Source: Sisyra terminalis
Lineage: Eukaryota; Arthropoda; Insecta; Neuroptera; Sisyridae
Assembly: GCA_958496175.1 (NCBI GenBank)
Contig: OY292274.1
Span: 14,529,689 to 14,593,688, forward strand
Direction: 5' to 3'
Length of the DNA stretch: 64,000 bases
Shown here: positions 11,296 to 22,845 of the stretch, in pieces
How the letters are laid out: each line of letters begins with the position of its first letter
Numbering within the stretch: position 1 is the stretch's first letter
Made by a program: the position numbers and the translations under genes
The notes under the pieces: model-generated
Databases searched by the model: none
Told to the model about the DNA's origin: nothing
Seen by the model: the letters and a program-made list of their open reading frames with translations, nothing else

Positions 11296-11327
<32 letters not shown>
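11296..11327 (+). other. LINE A-tail
   Basis: An uninterrupted run of 32 A ends the element and directly precedes the right copy of the target duplication. A long pure tail is a sign of recent insertion, since such tails decay quickly. Confidence 0.93.
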
Positions 11328-11329
<2 letters not shown>

Positions 11330-11337
11330 CTTCTATT
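11328..11337 (+). repeat. LINE target-site duplication, right
   Basis: TTCTTCTATT repeats the sequence at 6,995-7,004. The sequence that follows (ATTAGCTGCGC) continues the unit as in copy 2 at 48,948. Confidence 0.95.
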
Positions 11338-11873
11338 ATTAGCTGCGCTTGCAATATATATATGGGAATAGTTGATCTTCATAATCTCGATGACAATTGA
11401 TTTGTTTTCGTTGAATAAATTAAAATCATCTAAAAAAAAAAAAAAAAAACTTAAATTAATTTCACCACTTACTTAACAAATATTAATTAATCCTATTTGA
11501 AGTAATGTATGATATTGTTATGCTAAATCACCTAAACGATGATAACACAGTAGGTGGTCTTACAACTGTTGTAAATCCAATTGGAATGAATTTACAACGA
11601 TACACCACGAGAGGTATACGGGGTGATTACGTATGAGTATTTAAAGATAAATATTCCGAATACAAAATGAATATTGTCTAGGTAAGCTATACTTATGCAA
11701 TCGTTGATATTAACCAGAACCAATATAACATAGTGAATAATATCAACTTACTTGAATTATAAATGATTATCTAATCTCTGGATGCATTTCTCCTGCACAG
11801 CGTCATAGAAAGATTTTTACAATCCAAAGGTACGTTTTCCAACTGATTTCTCATAAACGCGCCATAAGTACCT

Positions 11874-12140
11874 ACTTTGTGGATGTACGCCAAAATGTTT
11901 CTTTTATATTATAGATGAACTTTTTTTTCTTGTTCAACCAAAAAAAATAGTTTTAAATTTCCATTCTATTACATAGTATCATGTACCAGAAAACTTATTA
12001 CCTCAAAAGCCTTTTGTCGTCAACTCTCGGCTTACTTTAAGCGTAATTATGGTTGTCTACGAGAAACTTAAATTGGAGAAAAACTTGAGTGATAGTTTTG
12101 CACATCCACATCCACATTATTACTTTCATTCCATGGGGGG
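11874..12140 (-). pseudogene. Third, weak relic of the A1/A2 exon pair (copy 1)
   Basis: The minus strand at 11,874-11,897 reads TTTTGGCGTACATCCACAAA, matching the KFWCTSTK codons of alpha and beta A2. About 165 bases upstream on that strand, 12,061-12,140 matches the beta A1 region around the GGGGAAAAACTTGG and ATTATTACTTTC phrases. Spacing and order agree with A1-A2, but stops interrupt all frames. The copy-2 equivalent is at 49,484-49,750. Confidence 0.45.
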
Positions 12141-12817
12141 AGCAAGATAGTAAAGTTGGGAACAGAAGCGTACGAAAAAAAGGAACAAATGGGAAGAGTG
12201 AAGACATCTTGAGATGTAAACTTCTGTTAATTCTTCTTCGCCATAATGAGTTCAGTTATCTGTATATTATTCTAATCCCCGTAGATGAACGAATAGTAAA
12301 TTAACACTCTGACTTCCAATAAGCCTTAGGAGTCGACGTAGGTACTTCCAAATATCTCTAAGAAATTATAAGAAATGACAATTTTTAATTTTACCGAAAT
12401 TTATTAAAACTTATCGTTTACCTGTTTATACAATATTAACAATGCTGCTTTACATTGACCAAAAACGTAGCAAGAAAAAATCCATGGGAAATTAAAAAAT
12501 ATGCAAACATATTAAACTGGGTACCTAGTTCCTATAAAGTCAGAGCATTGTCAGATATTGTGAGTTGAAACTTATTTACATTTATTATCATACCTATTAG
12601 TTTATGTCATTGCCATCAAGTTCATCATTAATTTGAGAACACTGAAACTGCGTACTTACACCAAACTGTCTAAGAAGTTGGCTTTTTCTTTTCGGATACC
12701 ACCAGGTTGATTTCCCCCTCTCTTTGCATTTATTCTCCGTATTACTCCGTACGTTTTAATTAGCTTCACAAAATAATCAAATAGTTGGTAAGACGTTTTC
12801 TAAATGACTCCACAAAT

Positions 12818-14216
12818 CTGCACAGAAAAAGTACTTAATTTAGAATTATTATTAAATTTTGTTATAAAATATTAATCGAAGATCCCAATGACATATTTTA
12901 CGGTTCAACGATAACTGCTTCCTTCAATTCCTAGATACATTGAATCTGCACAGAAAAAAGAATCATTAATTTCTATATTTAAAACTTAAACTAAATTTTC
13001 TAAAGCTAAGCTTATAAAACTAATGATCTATCTACGTATATATTATATATATAAGTTATAAACGAAAAAGATCTCACATAATATAATATAAACCCCAAAT
13101 ATAAAAATAATTTCATGTAGGTATTAGTATAAAATAATTTCAAGATAGAGAATACGTTTTTAGAGTACTAGATAAGAGAAATAGGCTTTTAAGGGTAGGT
13201 AGGGCAGAGGTTTTGAATCTATAAAGTGAACATTTCGTGTTCGTATTATCGTTTTATAAATTTAATGATTGCAAAGGACTGAACGACGTGGGTCGCAGTT
13301 TTGAATCGACTATTTATCAATTGTAAGTTCAGCTATTGCACAAATGCATATATCTAAGCCAATATATAATATTAAATTTAGTATAATGTTACAAGTTGTT
13401 AATGTTATAAAACAACTTATAAAAATTGAAACCCAAACAAGAGGTATTAAATGTTTCTATCTAAATAATACCTAAGCCTAGTTTCAATTGATTTAAAGTA
13501 GTATTAGTTTCCCGTGAAATATTGGGGTCAAAAGAATAATAGAGATAAAGTATAACTAAGCTATAGATAGGATTTGATAACGATGACTGGTATTAGGTAA
13601 TAATAAGAAGCTTGATGGCTTGAATGGCTGAAGAAGAAGGAATTTCAATAGTTTCGTCATGTCTTGAATTGCTCATCTAATCAATTCTTCCGACTGCAAT
13701 CATTCCAAGAGAATATCTGCAAAGAAAATAAAATTTAATTAAAGCAAAAAAATAAGGTTTTTAAATTCTTCATTTCTTGAGGGCCAACGTGCTAACACAT
13801 CTCTTTGAATTCTTTCACATTGACAATCCATCGAATCTGCACAGACAAAACAACATTTAATCTCTTCAAATCAGTTGAATATAAAAACTTAAAATTAATA
13901 AAAAACTACGTAAAGACAATAACAATAAAGCTAAGATAATATTATAACTGAACTATTTTGGATAGGTAGGCGGCGCTAAGCTAACAATATAAGAATTCCC
14001 ATTGTTCTATTATTTTTTTTTAAAACATTCAAGGGGGAGAGGGTGGTTGTTTTGAATTAATTTTCATAACTTGGCGATTGGTATAGAGGTCGGCTCCATT
14101 ATCAATTGTTCCGCAAAAATCTGTAACAGAAAAAAATAATCAAAAACTAAAGACAATTTTGTTTCGTTTCTTCATTTCTTCAGATTTTCCCGTGACCATT
14201 GCATCTGCACAGAAAA
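12818..14216 (-). other. Series of six 3'-splice-site-like motifs, possible microexons (copy 1)
   Basis: On the minus strand six sites share a pyrimidine run plus a CTGTGCAG-type acceptor followed by AT: first exon bases would be 14,204, 14,120, 13,836, 13,716, 12,945 and 12,817. Four are nearly identical (TTTTTCTGTGCAGAT or close to it); those at 14,120 and 13,716 vary. After the acceptor, three sites continue with a matching ATTCAATG / ATTCGATGG / ATGCAATGG. Taken in phase 2, three frames stay open for 20-32 codons (from 14,204, 14,120 and 13,836). This looks like a repeated small-exon module. No donor sites could be assigned with confidence. Confidence 0.35.
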
Positions 14217-16700
14217 AAAAAAAAACACAATTAAAAAATGGAATTTGAATTTTTAAAATAAAATCAAAATATAAAAATAAACATTCAGAAATAAAACATT
14301 TGATAAAAATACATATATCCAATAGAAATACAAGTAAATCTAAGAATTGTTTCCCCAAAAAAATAATACAATAAAAATTGAAATAACTAGAAGAGAACAT
14401 AAGATTGGTCTCATGTCACAGGTAGGTGTTTCAATCGAATAAAAAAAATATGATAACGTATTGATATCTCTGATATAGGCTGTCAGGGTAAGGGATGTTA
14501 GATATTATTTAGACTAAATAGGGTCTTAATTATCTAAATCCACAGCATGGGCTGTAGATTTGATTTAATTTTTACAAATTGTATGATTAGTGTATATTTG
14601 GTTTCAAATATTCAATCGTTTCACAATTCTACAACGACAAATGTATTTAGAACTTAATAGTGTAGAGTAGCAGTAATATATAATATAATCCTTCGATGGA
14701 ATAATAAAGTCAGCAATCAATCGGTAGCATCTTAATGTATTGATAGTAAATTTCACTCCATGGCTCTCAGCGATAGTTCAGTTCAAAATTCATGTCAATT
14801 GAGGAACTCTTAATTATTTGAGATTGATTCCATTCATCATTATGATCATTAATATTGCTATTTCCAAAGATCTTATTGATTATTACATATTATGTGTTCC
14901 ATACATATCCACTCTCCATCCTCATTGAACAGAAATGCACCAAATCTGAAAGAAACTGGTTTTATAATGTTACCAAATCGAAATTTAGATTTGAAGGAAA
15001 TATTGGTATTCCAGAGATATGATTACACAATCATCTTCTTTAAAAGTTTAGTACAAATATCTGAAAATTCCTATGAAAGTCGTAACTGTTGAAAAATTGC
15101 CAAAATAAACACATCTCTTACTATCATATTTGAATACCCTATTGTTATTCCATGTTAAATTTATTGACTCTAAAAACTGATTGTTGTAACGTTCCCATTA
15201 ATTCCAATCTATTGTTGTGTTCTTTAAAACTTGCTAACTGCCCTATACTCTAATACAAAGTAATCAGATAATTTGAAAACAGGAAAAATAATAGTCCAAA
15301 TAGAACATGCATATCTAACCTGTGCAATTCGTCAACCCATTTTCTGCTATAATTTGTCGATAAAAGTTGAATATAACAATGTCCAGTATTCCACAAATAC
15401 ACAAACTCTATATTTAAACATAATAGTTGGTAATTTTTATAATAAAAAACTTACTATGTACCACTAAAATAAATACATGAAGTTACTTAAGTAAAAACGA
15501 GTCAAAATCACCAATATGTCTGCTGTTGAAAACAATTCTTTTTTTGTTTTCAAACAACAATTGTTACATATATGATTTGATTATTTTTTTCAAATACGAA
15601 TTAACAAAAAACTTGGCGAAAATCAAATGTTCAATTAATAAAATGAATTTTAAAACACAATTTTTCTATTTCTATAAGAAAAATTTAAAGAAAAACGAGT
15701 TTTTCAGTAAAAAAATTGTTTGTTGAAAAAAGTCGGTAATGTAGTTACCAGAATTTCATAAGAAGCTGATTCAAATATTCCTATTGTGATATATTCCTAT
15801 TGACTTGGGTTACATAATTTGATTGAAACTATAACTATTATTAAATCTATATGGATACTGTAAGTTTTATAGTAACTGTAAATAAATTTAAAATTAATTT
15901 TCCCCTAGCCTATAATAGAACGCGTATGCCTATCGTATAACTTTCACGAAATACTATCGTCTTCCTATATACAATATCCATGATTAATGATGTTTTACTT
16001 ATGTGAAAAAAACGATAAACTATGGTTGAGTTGAGTTTGAATAATACCTATGCTTTGCAAATGTACTGCTTTAGAGCAGTTTTTGGTGTCGAATGCATAT
16101 CTTTCACACCAGTCCAAAAATCTTCAAATGAAATCTCCATTCGCGGAAAGAATCAAGGAACACTAAAAGAAAAAAATAACATTTGAGATTGATTGCATGA
16201 ATTCAATCTTATAAGCCTTATGAAGAAACGATCAACTAATAATGTTTATAGATAAAATAATAAAAATATATTATAACAAGAAGCTAGAATTTATAGCAGA
16301 AAAGAGGACAGTTGAAATTGTAATAAAATATTTAGTCATAAAAATTTTAAATTTTTAATCATATTATGCCGCATTAATCTTTTTTCCGTCTAGCATATAT
16401 TAGGTACATTTTACCGAACTGTTCAGATAAATACAGATGAACTAATAATTTTTCACGATTAATTCTTTGTAACATAAACTACATACAATAATAAAATTAT
16501 CCATATCAACCAGTAGGTACCTACTAATGTAAATTAGTAAATAATTTCAACTTACATACTTGAATATTGTCTCCTTATTGTTAATGAAATGACTTTCTAA
16601 GTACTACTGAATGCACTTTTTCTGATTTTTCCTGTAGATACTACTGCGGTGTTGCATGTAACTGGTTACTTAAACGGTGTCCAACGTTATTCTGACATTC
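14217..16700. other. AT-rich stretch without recognisable genes (copy 1)
   Basis: Short open frames (for example 14,892-15,092 and 15,526-15,726 on the plus strand) are composed mostly of AT-rich codons, lack splice or promoter context and have no paralog in the window outside the unit copies. The equivalent in copy 2 is 51,834-54,316. Confidence 0.5.
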
Positions 16701-16701
16701 A

Positions 16702-16888
16702 TTAGAATTCATTACTTCGGTCTATACCTTCGACCAATAGTTGAGTTCTAATTTTCTGAATCCATGTACCTATCCTGTATTCCAAGATTCGTTCGAAAAG
16801 CGTTTTCACTACAGGCCATTTTTTTGTGGATGTACACCAAAACTTAGCATTTATACGTAAAGAGTTTTTGTCTTTCATTTCCAACTAA
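16702..16888 (-). pseudogene. Alpha locus, exon A2 (copy 1)
   Basis: The minus strand has an acceptor (TATTTGTTTTAG, with a second AG four bases on), then a 60-codon frame to TAA at 16,702. It starts LEMKDKNSLRINAKFWCTST and contains KTLFERILEY and WIQKIRTQLL. The beta A2 relic aligns over the first half. The intron to A1 is 74 nt (16,885-16,958) with a GTAAGT donor, and A1 ends and A2 begins in phase 0 if the second AG is used. This is the best-kept member of the exon. The family is unrecognised. It is graded pseudogene because exon A1 beside it carries frameshifts and a stop. Confidence 0.6.
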
Positions 16889-16958
16889 CTAAAACAAATA
16901 TTTTTTTAATATTGTAATCTACTGTTACTATGTTCCAAAGGTTTTCATACTTACTTAC

Positions 16959-17468
16959 CACAAACAAAAGCTGATTGCCTTTAGACATCTATAATTTAAC
17001 TTTGATGCAGTTGCCTCCAGGGGACTTGAAGTGAAGTAAAACTTGAAGTAATCTCACAAAATCTTGGTCAATTTTTTACATCTTACTGTCGTAGGTAGTA
17101 GTAGTATCATTAATTTCATCTTAGGACTCCAAAACAAAGGCGAGGACAGCAACGTGCAAAAGCAAGAACCGAAGAAGGTTGGTCGTATGAAAGCTGGTCC
17201 AGTTTTAATCGTAACGAATTCGGTTTGTTGTCCAATAGATACAGCAGTTTCTTGATGGCATCGCATGCATGGCCGTTTCCAAGGAACTCGAATTGGGGAA
17301 AAACTTGGGAACATTGTTCACTATCCTCCTGCATTTCCGCATTATTACTTTCGACCCATGTCTTGGATTAGTACTTGAGGATAGTAGTTTGTAGAACTTC
17401 GTTGGTACCAAATCTTCATCATCTGATCCGTGCAGTAATATGAACCTGGTAACTAAACAAAGAGTCAA
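16959..17468 (-). pseudogene. Alpha locus, exon A1 with frame breaks (copy 1)
   Basis: Minus strand. Codons of the first part (17,468 down to about 17,290) give TRFILLHGSDDEDLVPTKFY and continue KVIMRKCRRIV. The second part reads on in another frame as CDAIKKLLYLLDNKPNSLRL, then LDQLSYDQPSSVLAFARCC, matching the intact gamma frame at 30,947-31,324. A further frame change lies just before RCKK, another after KKLTKIL, and a TAG interrupts the last dozen codons before the GTAAGT donor at 16,958. Gamma thus shows the ancestral reading and alpha the lesions. Compared with copy 2 there is also a 4-base insertion near 17,495. Confidence 0.6.
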
Positions 17469-18008
17469 TATTCCTGATTCCAGTACGGTACCTACCTACT
17501 ACCAAATGGTTCCATTATTGAAATTATTGGAATTATTTAAAATAACTTTTCAATGTTGACGTCAAACATAAGGGGCAATATTTCATAAACCCTAAGATTA
17601 AGTCAATAAAACATACATTGATATTGTTCGAATATCTAATATATTAAGTGTAATAACTATACCACATGCAAAACCAATAAGTAGCACTTATTTGTGTTCC
17701 ATTGTTACCTACTTTGGGAAATTTCAATACCAATTTCGGAAATATAATAATGCAATCGATTAAATCTAATCAAACAATGACAATTAACAACAAAATTTTA
17801 AGGGAACAATTAAGAGAAAATTACTTTTTACTTATGCATGAAAAACCAACCTCAATACAGTACAGTGCAATTTTTATCGATCGACAATTTGAAAAATTTA
17901 CGTACAGTTTTCCATTTTCATATTCTAATGGATGCACCAAACACTCAACTATCATTATGCATATTAATTTCTTTATAAATTGGGAAATTTAATTAATAAT
18001 GCACAAAA

Positions 18009-18041
18009 TTCATTGCAACTTGGTCGACCAAAACAACAGGT
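18009..18041 (-). promoter_or_regulatory. Conserved upstream block of alpha with 12-bp palindrome (copy 1)
   Basis: This 33-base block matches the beta block at 4,411-4,443 with one difference. In alpha that base completes a perfect palindrome TTGGTCGACCAA (18,020-18,031). Flanking paralogous sequence is much less similar, which suggests constraint. The copy-2 equivalent is 55,620-55,652. Confidence 0.4.
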
Positions 18042-18927
18042 GATTTATAGTTGTTTATGTTCATTATAAGTACGCATGTCAAACTCAAAAGTGTGGTTAT
18101 TTTCAAATTTTCATTTTTGCTAAAGGAAGTGATTTGAGTTTAATAATTAAAGAATAACGTTATTTTATTACAACGAACGTTGGTTTAATTTAATATTTCT
18201 TATTATTTTATGGAACGAATTACACTTAGTAATGTATAGAATAGAGTTACTGGATAGATATAAAGTAATAAAGTCAACTTTTATTTTCTAACGTGTGTAG
18301 ATGATATCGTACGTATGTATGCGTATTAATAGTAAAATAAGTAGATGAGATCGATGAGATGCAAGTATGAGAGAGAAATGAATAGTATCATAAACCTTTC
18401 CAACATTTACCTCCCAACATTCCCCTTATTCCCGACGACTCCTTGAATAATTCTAACGGTAAAAATAAAAGATTATCATTGCACAACGAATTGTCAGTTT
18501 TCTCTTACAAAAATAATATTATTTACAATCCCATGTAAGTATTAGTTTATTTTACAATTATTGCAATTTTCAAAATAGTTATTGATCGTAGAAATAGTTG
18601 CAATTGCTGCATTCATTTGGTGAATCGTATTTGAACATTGGAGATTCCTTCCCATGTGTTGTTTCTAAGCCAAAAAGTTTTTAGGTTCAATTAAAGGCGA
18701 TTTCCGATCTATTAGGTTGATTTAGAAGAAATGAGAAGTAAGTTTTGTAGGTATGTAGTTGGTTTACTAGCTTATAAGTTTTTTTTAATGAACCACTACT
18801 AATTAATCATAGGAATGTAGGTATATTTAGTTGTTGTTGTTGTTGTTTTAAGATTCACTTGAAACATGGACATGAAAAAGAGTAAATGAATTGGAAGATT
18901 GGAAATATATGGTACCTATCCACCTAG
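18042..18927. other. Upstream flank of alpha, no gene seen
   Basis: AT-rich sequence with a (GTT)n run near 18,830-18,846. Part of it (18,611-18,935) recurs displaced at 30,287-30,611. The region around 18,340-18,480 aligns loosely with 4,490-4,640 upstream of beta, supporting a shared promoter-side ancestry of alpha and beta. Confidence 0.5.
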
Positions 18928-18951
18928 ATACCAGCCACGGGCTACCGACTC

Positions 18952-20660
18952 CAATGTTAAAGCTGTCCCTAGAAGACGGACAGAGAATATCCCACCACCT
19001 TGGTGTCCTATAACATTTTACTAGAGCGGTTTCACTATTTCATATGATTTCATACATTTTTGCAGACTAGTGCATAATACGAAACAAACATATCATAGAA
19101 TTGGTGGGATATTTAAGGTTTTTATCTTTGCTAACTTTTAAAATGAAAAAAATATGAGACAAGTTCATTCTGAGAATATAGATACGAAAATAAAATAAGA
19201 AATGGTTTACAAGTATAATGTTTTTTTTATTATTCATAAAAATTTGTACAGTTATTATTTTGTTTTGTTTTTTAGTTTCACACAATATTTACAACTTTTT
19301 TAAACACACCTAAATTAATTATTTACATATAATATTTTTTTTTTTCGGAAATTACATATAATATAATAATCAACTAATGCTTCGTTATAATATCAAAACT
19401 TTTCCAACTAAAAATGATTACTACATTATATGTTATCCTTAACATTAACCAGTATTAGGTATTTTTGGCCCAAATATATAAATATATCTTAAAACAGCTC
19501 ATGTCTCTTTTAGCGACGACATTATCTGGCAACGTTTTATTTTCTACTTTGTTTTTAATTTAACTCGCGACTTTTTCGTTTAGTCAATTCTAATATCGTA
19601 TAATTTTCTCTTTTATTGCTCAATTTTCCTTATGGTCTGGCTTATTCTTTAACTTCTTTAACTTTTATATTTACCAGTTAATACTAATTAATATTAATCA
19701 TTTTCAATAATTACCAGTTATTATAAATATTATACATCATAATTAAAAATAATGATATACCAGTTCAAAAAGTATATAAAAATTATTTGTCCAATTTTCT
19801 TTAAAAATGAATTATTTTACAGTTATCTAGATGTGGCACTGAAAAATACCTTGTTCATAGACAATAATAATAAAATTGAACATTTAACCTTAATATTTTT
19901 AAAAATTATAAACTATTATTTTTTTTCACATACTATAGCATGTTAAATGCTACTTTTTTGATGTCATAAGCTTAATATACTTATGCATACATTTGTTATT
20001 GCTCCCCCGAAACAAACTTATAATACACCTTAGTTATATATTTATTTCTGCTTTTTATTTTTTTATGACCTTAACAATGGTCTACTCGATTATTCGAATA
20101 CAAAGAATAATCTTTAATTAGTATTTGCACACAACAATGTTTTTGACTTGGTGAATTTTTGCTAGTAATCAAACAATACAATTGCTTTCAGAAATATAGA
20201 TTGATAAAATATAATCAGAATTATAGATTGTAATTCATAAATTTATTTTATTCATTGTATTCTTTAAAATAAAATAGTATTTTGAGTGTTTGAGTTGAAA
20301 AAGTGTACTTTTTTCCGAAACTTTCAAACTTTAGTTTATTTTCAACTTCGTCAGGAAATTTATGAAATATATTTTCAATTAGTTATTAATTCACAAGTCT
20401 TTATTACAAAAATTACCCGTTGAAGTTAAAACTCTAGTAAACTGATATTATTTATATGATTATTTAAATTCAAATATTTTTAAATTAGAAATAATATGTC
20501 AAACTTTATAAAAATTTACAAAGCGTTTTAAGAACAAGTTCAGATTCTTCATCGACTTTTTTAGTCTCTGTTACTTATATCTATAAACTTTCATGAATGA
20601 AATTTAATTGATCATTTTTGCAAAACAAAAGTCGTTAAGATGCCATAAACATGAATGTCA
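18952..20660. other. Left interior of the 10-kb element, nothing recognised
   Basis: Very AT-rich, with homopolymer-rich short frames (for example 19,067-19,285 minus). No motif, repeat pair or splice-flanked frame could be supported. Confidence 0.5.
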
Positions 20661-21385
20661 ATAAAATTATAGATGTTTTTATTTATTTCCCATCTTTATC
20701 AAAGTAAACATTACTCAACCAGCTACACACTCCCTTCAAATCCGAAACGTAGTCGATTGAATGTATTGATTTCCATCGATGTTCGACTGCTTTTTGGTTT
20801 CCACATAATAAAATCATTTTCCGCTACTGCATCTGTTGAAAAATATTGTATAAATTTTATTATTCGATCAAAAGAAAGAAAAAATACAACTAGCAGTTGT
20901 ATAATGGCTTTAAACTCGAATGTGATGATTAAGTTACAATGGAAAAATGATATTCGTATGATTAGTGTTTATTCATTAAGACTAAGAGACGGTATTTCCT
21001 TTTATGGATGGATAGACCACATCCTTAAGATAGCTAATTTATAGAATCAAATTTATCTGTTAGATTTCTACATATATTATTATTCTTAAGTGCAAAAAGA
21101 TTTTTTTTACTCTCCAGATAAATCCTTGTATATTTTATATAAATAACTTTCAATAAAATTAGATATTTACATTTATTTCCCATGTTTGTCGCCGTAAACT
21201 TTATTCAGCTAGGTAGGCCAGACAGAACTCCTTTCAAATCCCAGACGTAGTCGATTGGATCAATTGCATTTCCCTTCATTTTCCAGTTTTTTGTTTAAAT
21301 TGTTTGTCATTAAGGATTTTTCTTATGCCGCCTTTATATCTGTTGAAAATTATTGTTAGAATTTTAAGCGATCAATAAAAAAAAA
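20661..21385 (-). repeat. Diverged tandem duplicate with exon-like minus-strand frame
   Basis: Segments near 20,661-20,880 and 21,150-21,385 align (CCCATCTTTATC / CCCATGTTTGTC, then CTTCAAATCC and CGTAGTCGATTG). On the minus strand each has an acceptor-like TTTTCAACAG, then codons ending in IDYVxDLKGV. In the first copy the frame stays open for 46 codons to TAA (20,683-20,823) and ends NVYFDKDGK; in the second it is broken. It may be the remnant of a gene exon or transposon ORF. The family is not recognised. Confidence 0.35.
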
Positions 21386-21704
21386 ATACAAAATAATTCC
21401 TACTTTTACAATTACTTCAAATTCTGAAGTTATAACGATTTAACTGCAAAAATCAAATGGGTTTTGTAGTTATTGTTCAATACTTAAGTAATTTAAATAT
21501 TGCTAATATTTAAAGCAGAAATTTAAGTTAATGTTTTATTTTTTTAGTTATTGAATTTTGAGAATAAAGAGGACTTACAAAAAAATCTAAACATTAATAT
21601 TTAAAACATTTACAGTTTTGCGTTTTATGATAATTTATTCCAGACGTATGAACTCATTCAGCTCAACAGAAATATTTTTATTTTGTGATTTCAAAATCTG
21701 GTTA

Positions 21705-22616
21705 AATATTCAACCCTACATCGATTAATCAACAAAACTTTAAAAGTTGAATTTTCCGAAATTTTCTTTTGTCAATCTATAGGAAATCGTTCGTAGGTTT
21801 GCTACAAAATAGTTTATTTACATTAATTAAATCAATTAAATAATTACGAAAATTTAAAAGCAAAAATGTAGGAAAATTTAGAAAAATGTATTTCAATAAA
21901 AAAAAAAACAACCAGAAAAATTACCAAAACCTCACCTCCAAAACAAGAAAAGAAATCGAAAAAACAAGGCATTTATAAAAATTTAATTTTTCGTAACATT
22001 TATTTTCACAAATTTTCAAATATTAACAAAAATTGAAACATCATTTATCACGCTTTTCACCCAAATATTTTCATCGTTTGTGAAAATCAACTTCTCCCAC
22101 AGTAAGCTTTAAATTTTCAAACACAGTGTTATTTCCGAGTTTTAAATTCAAAAATTTATTGTGGGAAAAGTTGATTTTCACAAACGATGACAAAATTTGG
22201 GTGAAAAGAGTGTTCAATGATGTCTCGATATTTGTTATTTTGGAAAATTTTATTGCAATAAATACTTAGAAAAAAAAAAACTAAAAATTTCTTTTTTTAT
22301 AGTTTTTTCGTTGGGGGAGGAGGTAACGTTAATTTTTCTTTAATTTTTGTTGTTGTTATGTTATTGAAAAATATTTTTCAATATTTTCCTGCATTTTTAT
22401 CTTTCTACGTCGCTTAAAAATCCATTTTCCTAACATTTTTCTATATCAATGGTTAAATTATCAATAATTATTAATAATAAATAATTAATTAATTAATTAT
22501 TAATAAACTATTTTGTCATAAACCTCTATAAACGATTTTCCATCGATTGGCAAAGGAAAATTTCGAAAAATTCAAACTTTAAAATTTTGTTGGCTGATCG
22601 TTGTAGAGTTAATATT
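21705..22616. repeat. Large imperfect inverted repeat, arms about 400-460 bp
   Basis: The left arm 21,705-22,104 matches the reverse complement of 22,155-22,616 with many small differences; the best part is the inner end, CGTTTGTGAAAATCAACTT against AAGTTGATTTTCACAAACG. The loop is about 50 bases. A transcript would fold into a long hairpin. It may be a palindromic transposon derivative. No ORF. Confidence 0.75.
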
Positions 22617-22845
22617 CAGTATAAATTCTAACGAATATTCTGACGAATATTTTAGCTTGAAAACGCAGTCAACCAAATCAGAGGGAAAAAGCGAAGGAAG
22701 ATATAGTCAGTATGTAAGACAAAGATACGGAATGTATTAGTTCGTACTTGCTATCTACTTGTGTATGTATGCAAGTTTTTATTTACTATGTTTGTATGTA
22801 TGTGTATCTCCAGACCAGGCGTCCGGGAGTGGGGGGTTTTATTAT

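Larger units (their letters stand above)
7005..11327 (+). mobile_element. Full-length jockey-type non-LTR retrotransposon (LINE)
   Basis: The element is 4,323 bp: a 242-bp 5' leader, ORF1 (gag-like), ORF2 (endonuclease and reverse transcriptase), a 186-bp 3' UTR with AATAAA, and a 32-base A-tail. It is flanked by a 10-bp target duplication. Both ORFs are uninterrupted and the 5' end appears complete. The AP-type endonuclease, the lack of an RNase H region after the reverse transcriptase and the three-knuckle ORF1 place it in the jockey group. Copy 2 carries the empty site, so it inserted after the 16.5-kb duplication. It is therefore young and possibly competent. Confidence 0.97.

Noticed and set aside
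12989..13060. (TA)n difference between copies 1 and 2 as a meaningful motif
   Set aside because: It is an ordinary microsatellite length change.
14140..14400. 86-codon minus-strand frame with a hydrophobic, Phe-rich run
   Set aside because: The hydrophobic part is the translation of an intron-like AT-rich stretch and the T-run before a splice-acceptor motif. Only the last 20 codons could be exon.
17702..17992. 96-codon plus-strand open frame, identical in copy 2 (55,313-55,603)
   Set aside because: It starts at TTG, not ATG, and the paralogous beta region (about 4,105-4,380) aligns at DNA level but has stops in this frame. Identity between copies 1 and 2 only reflects recent duplication.
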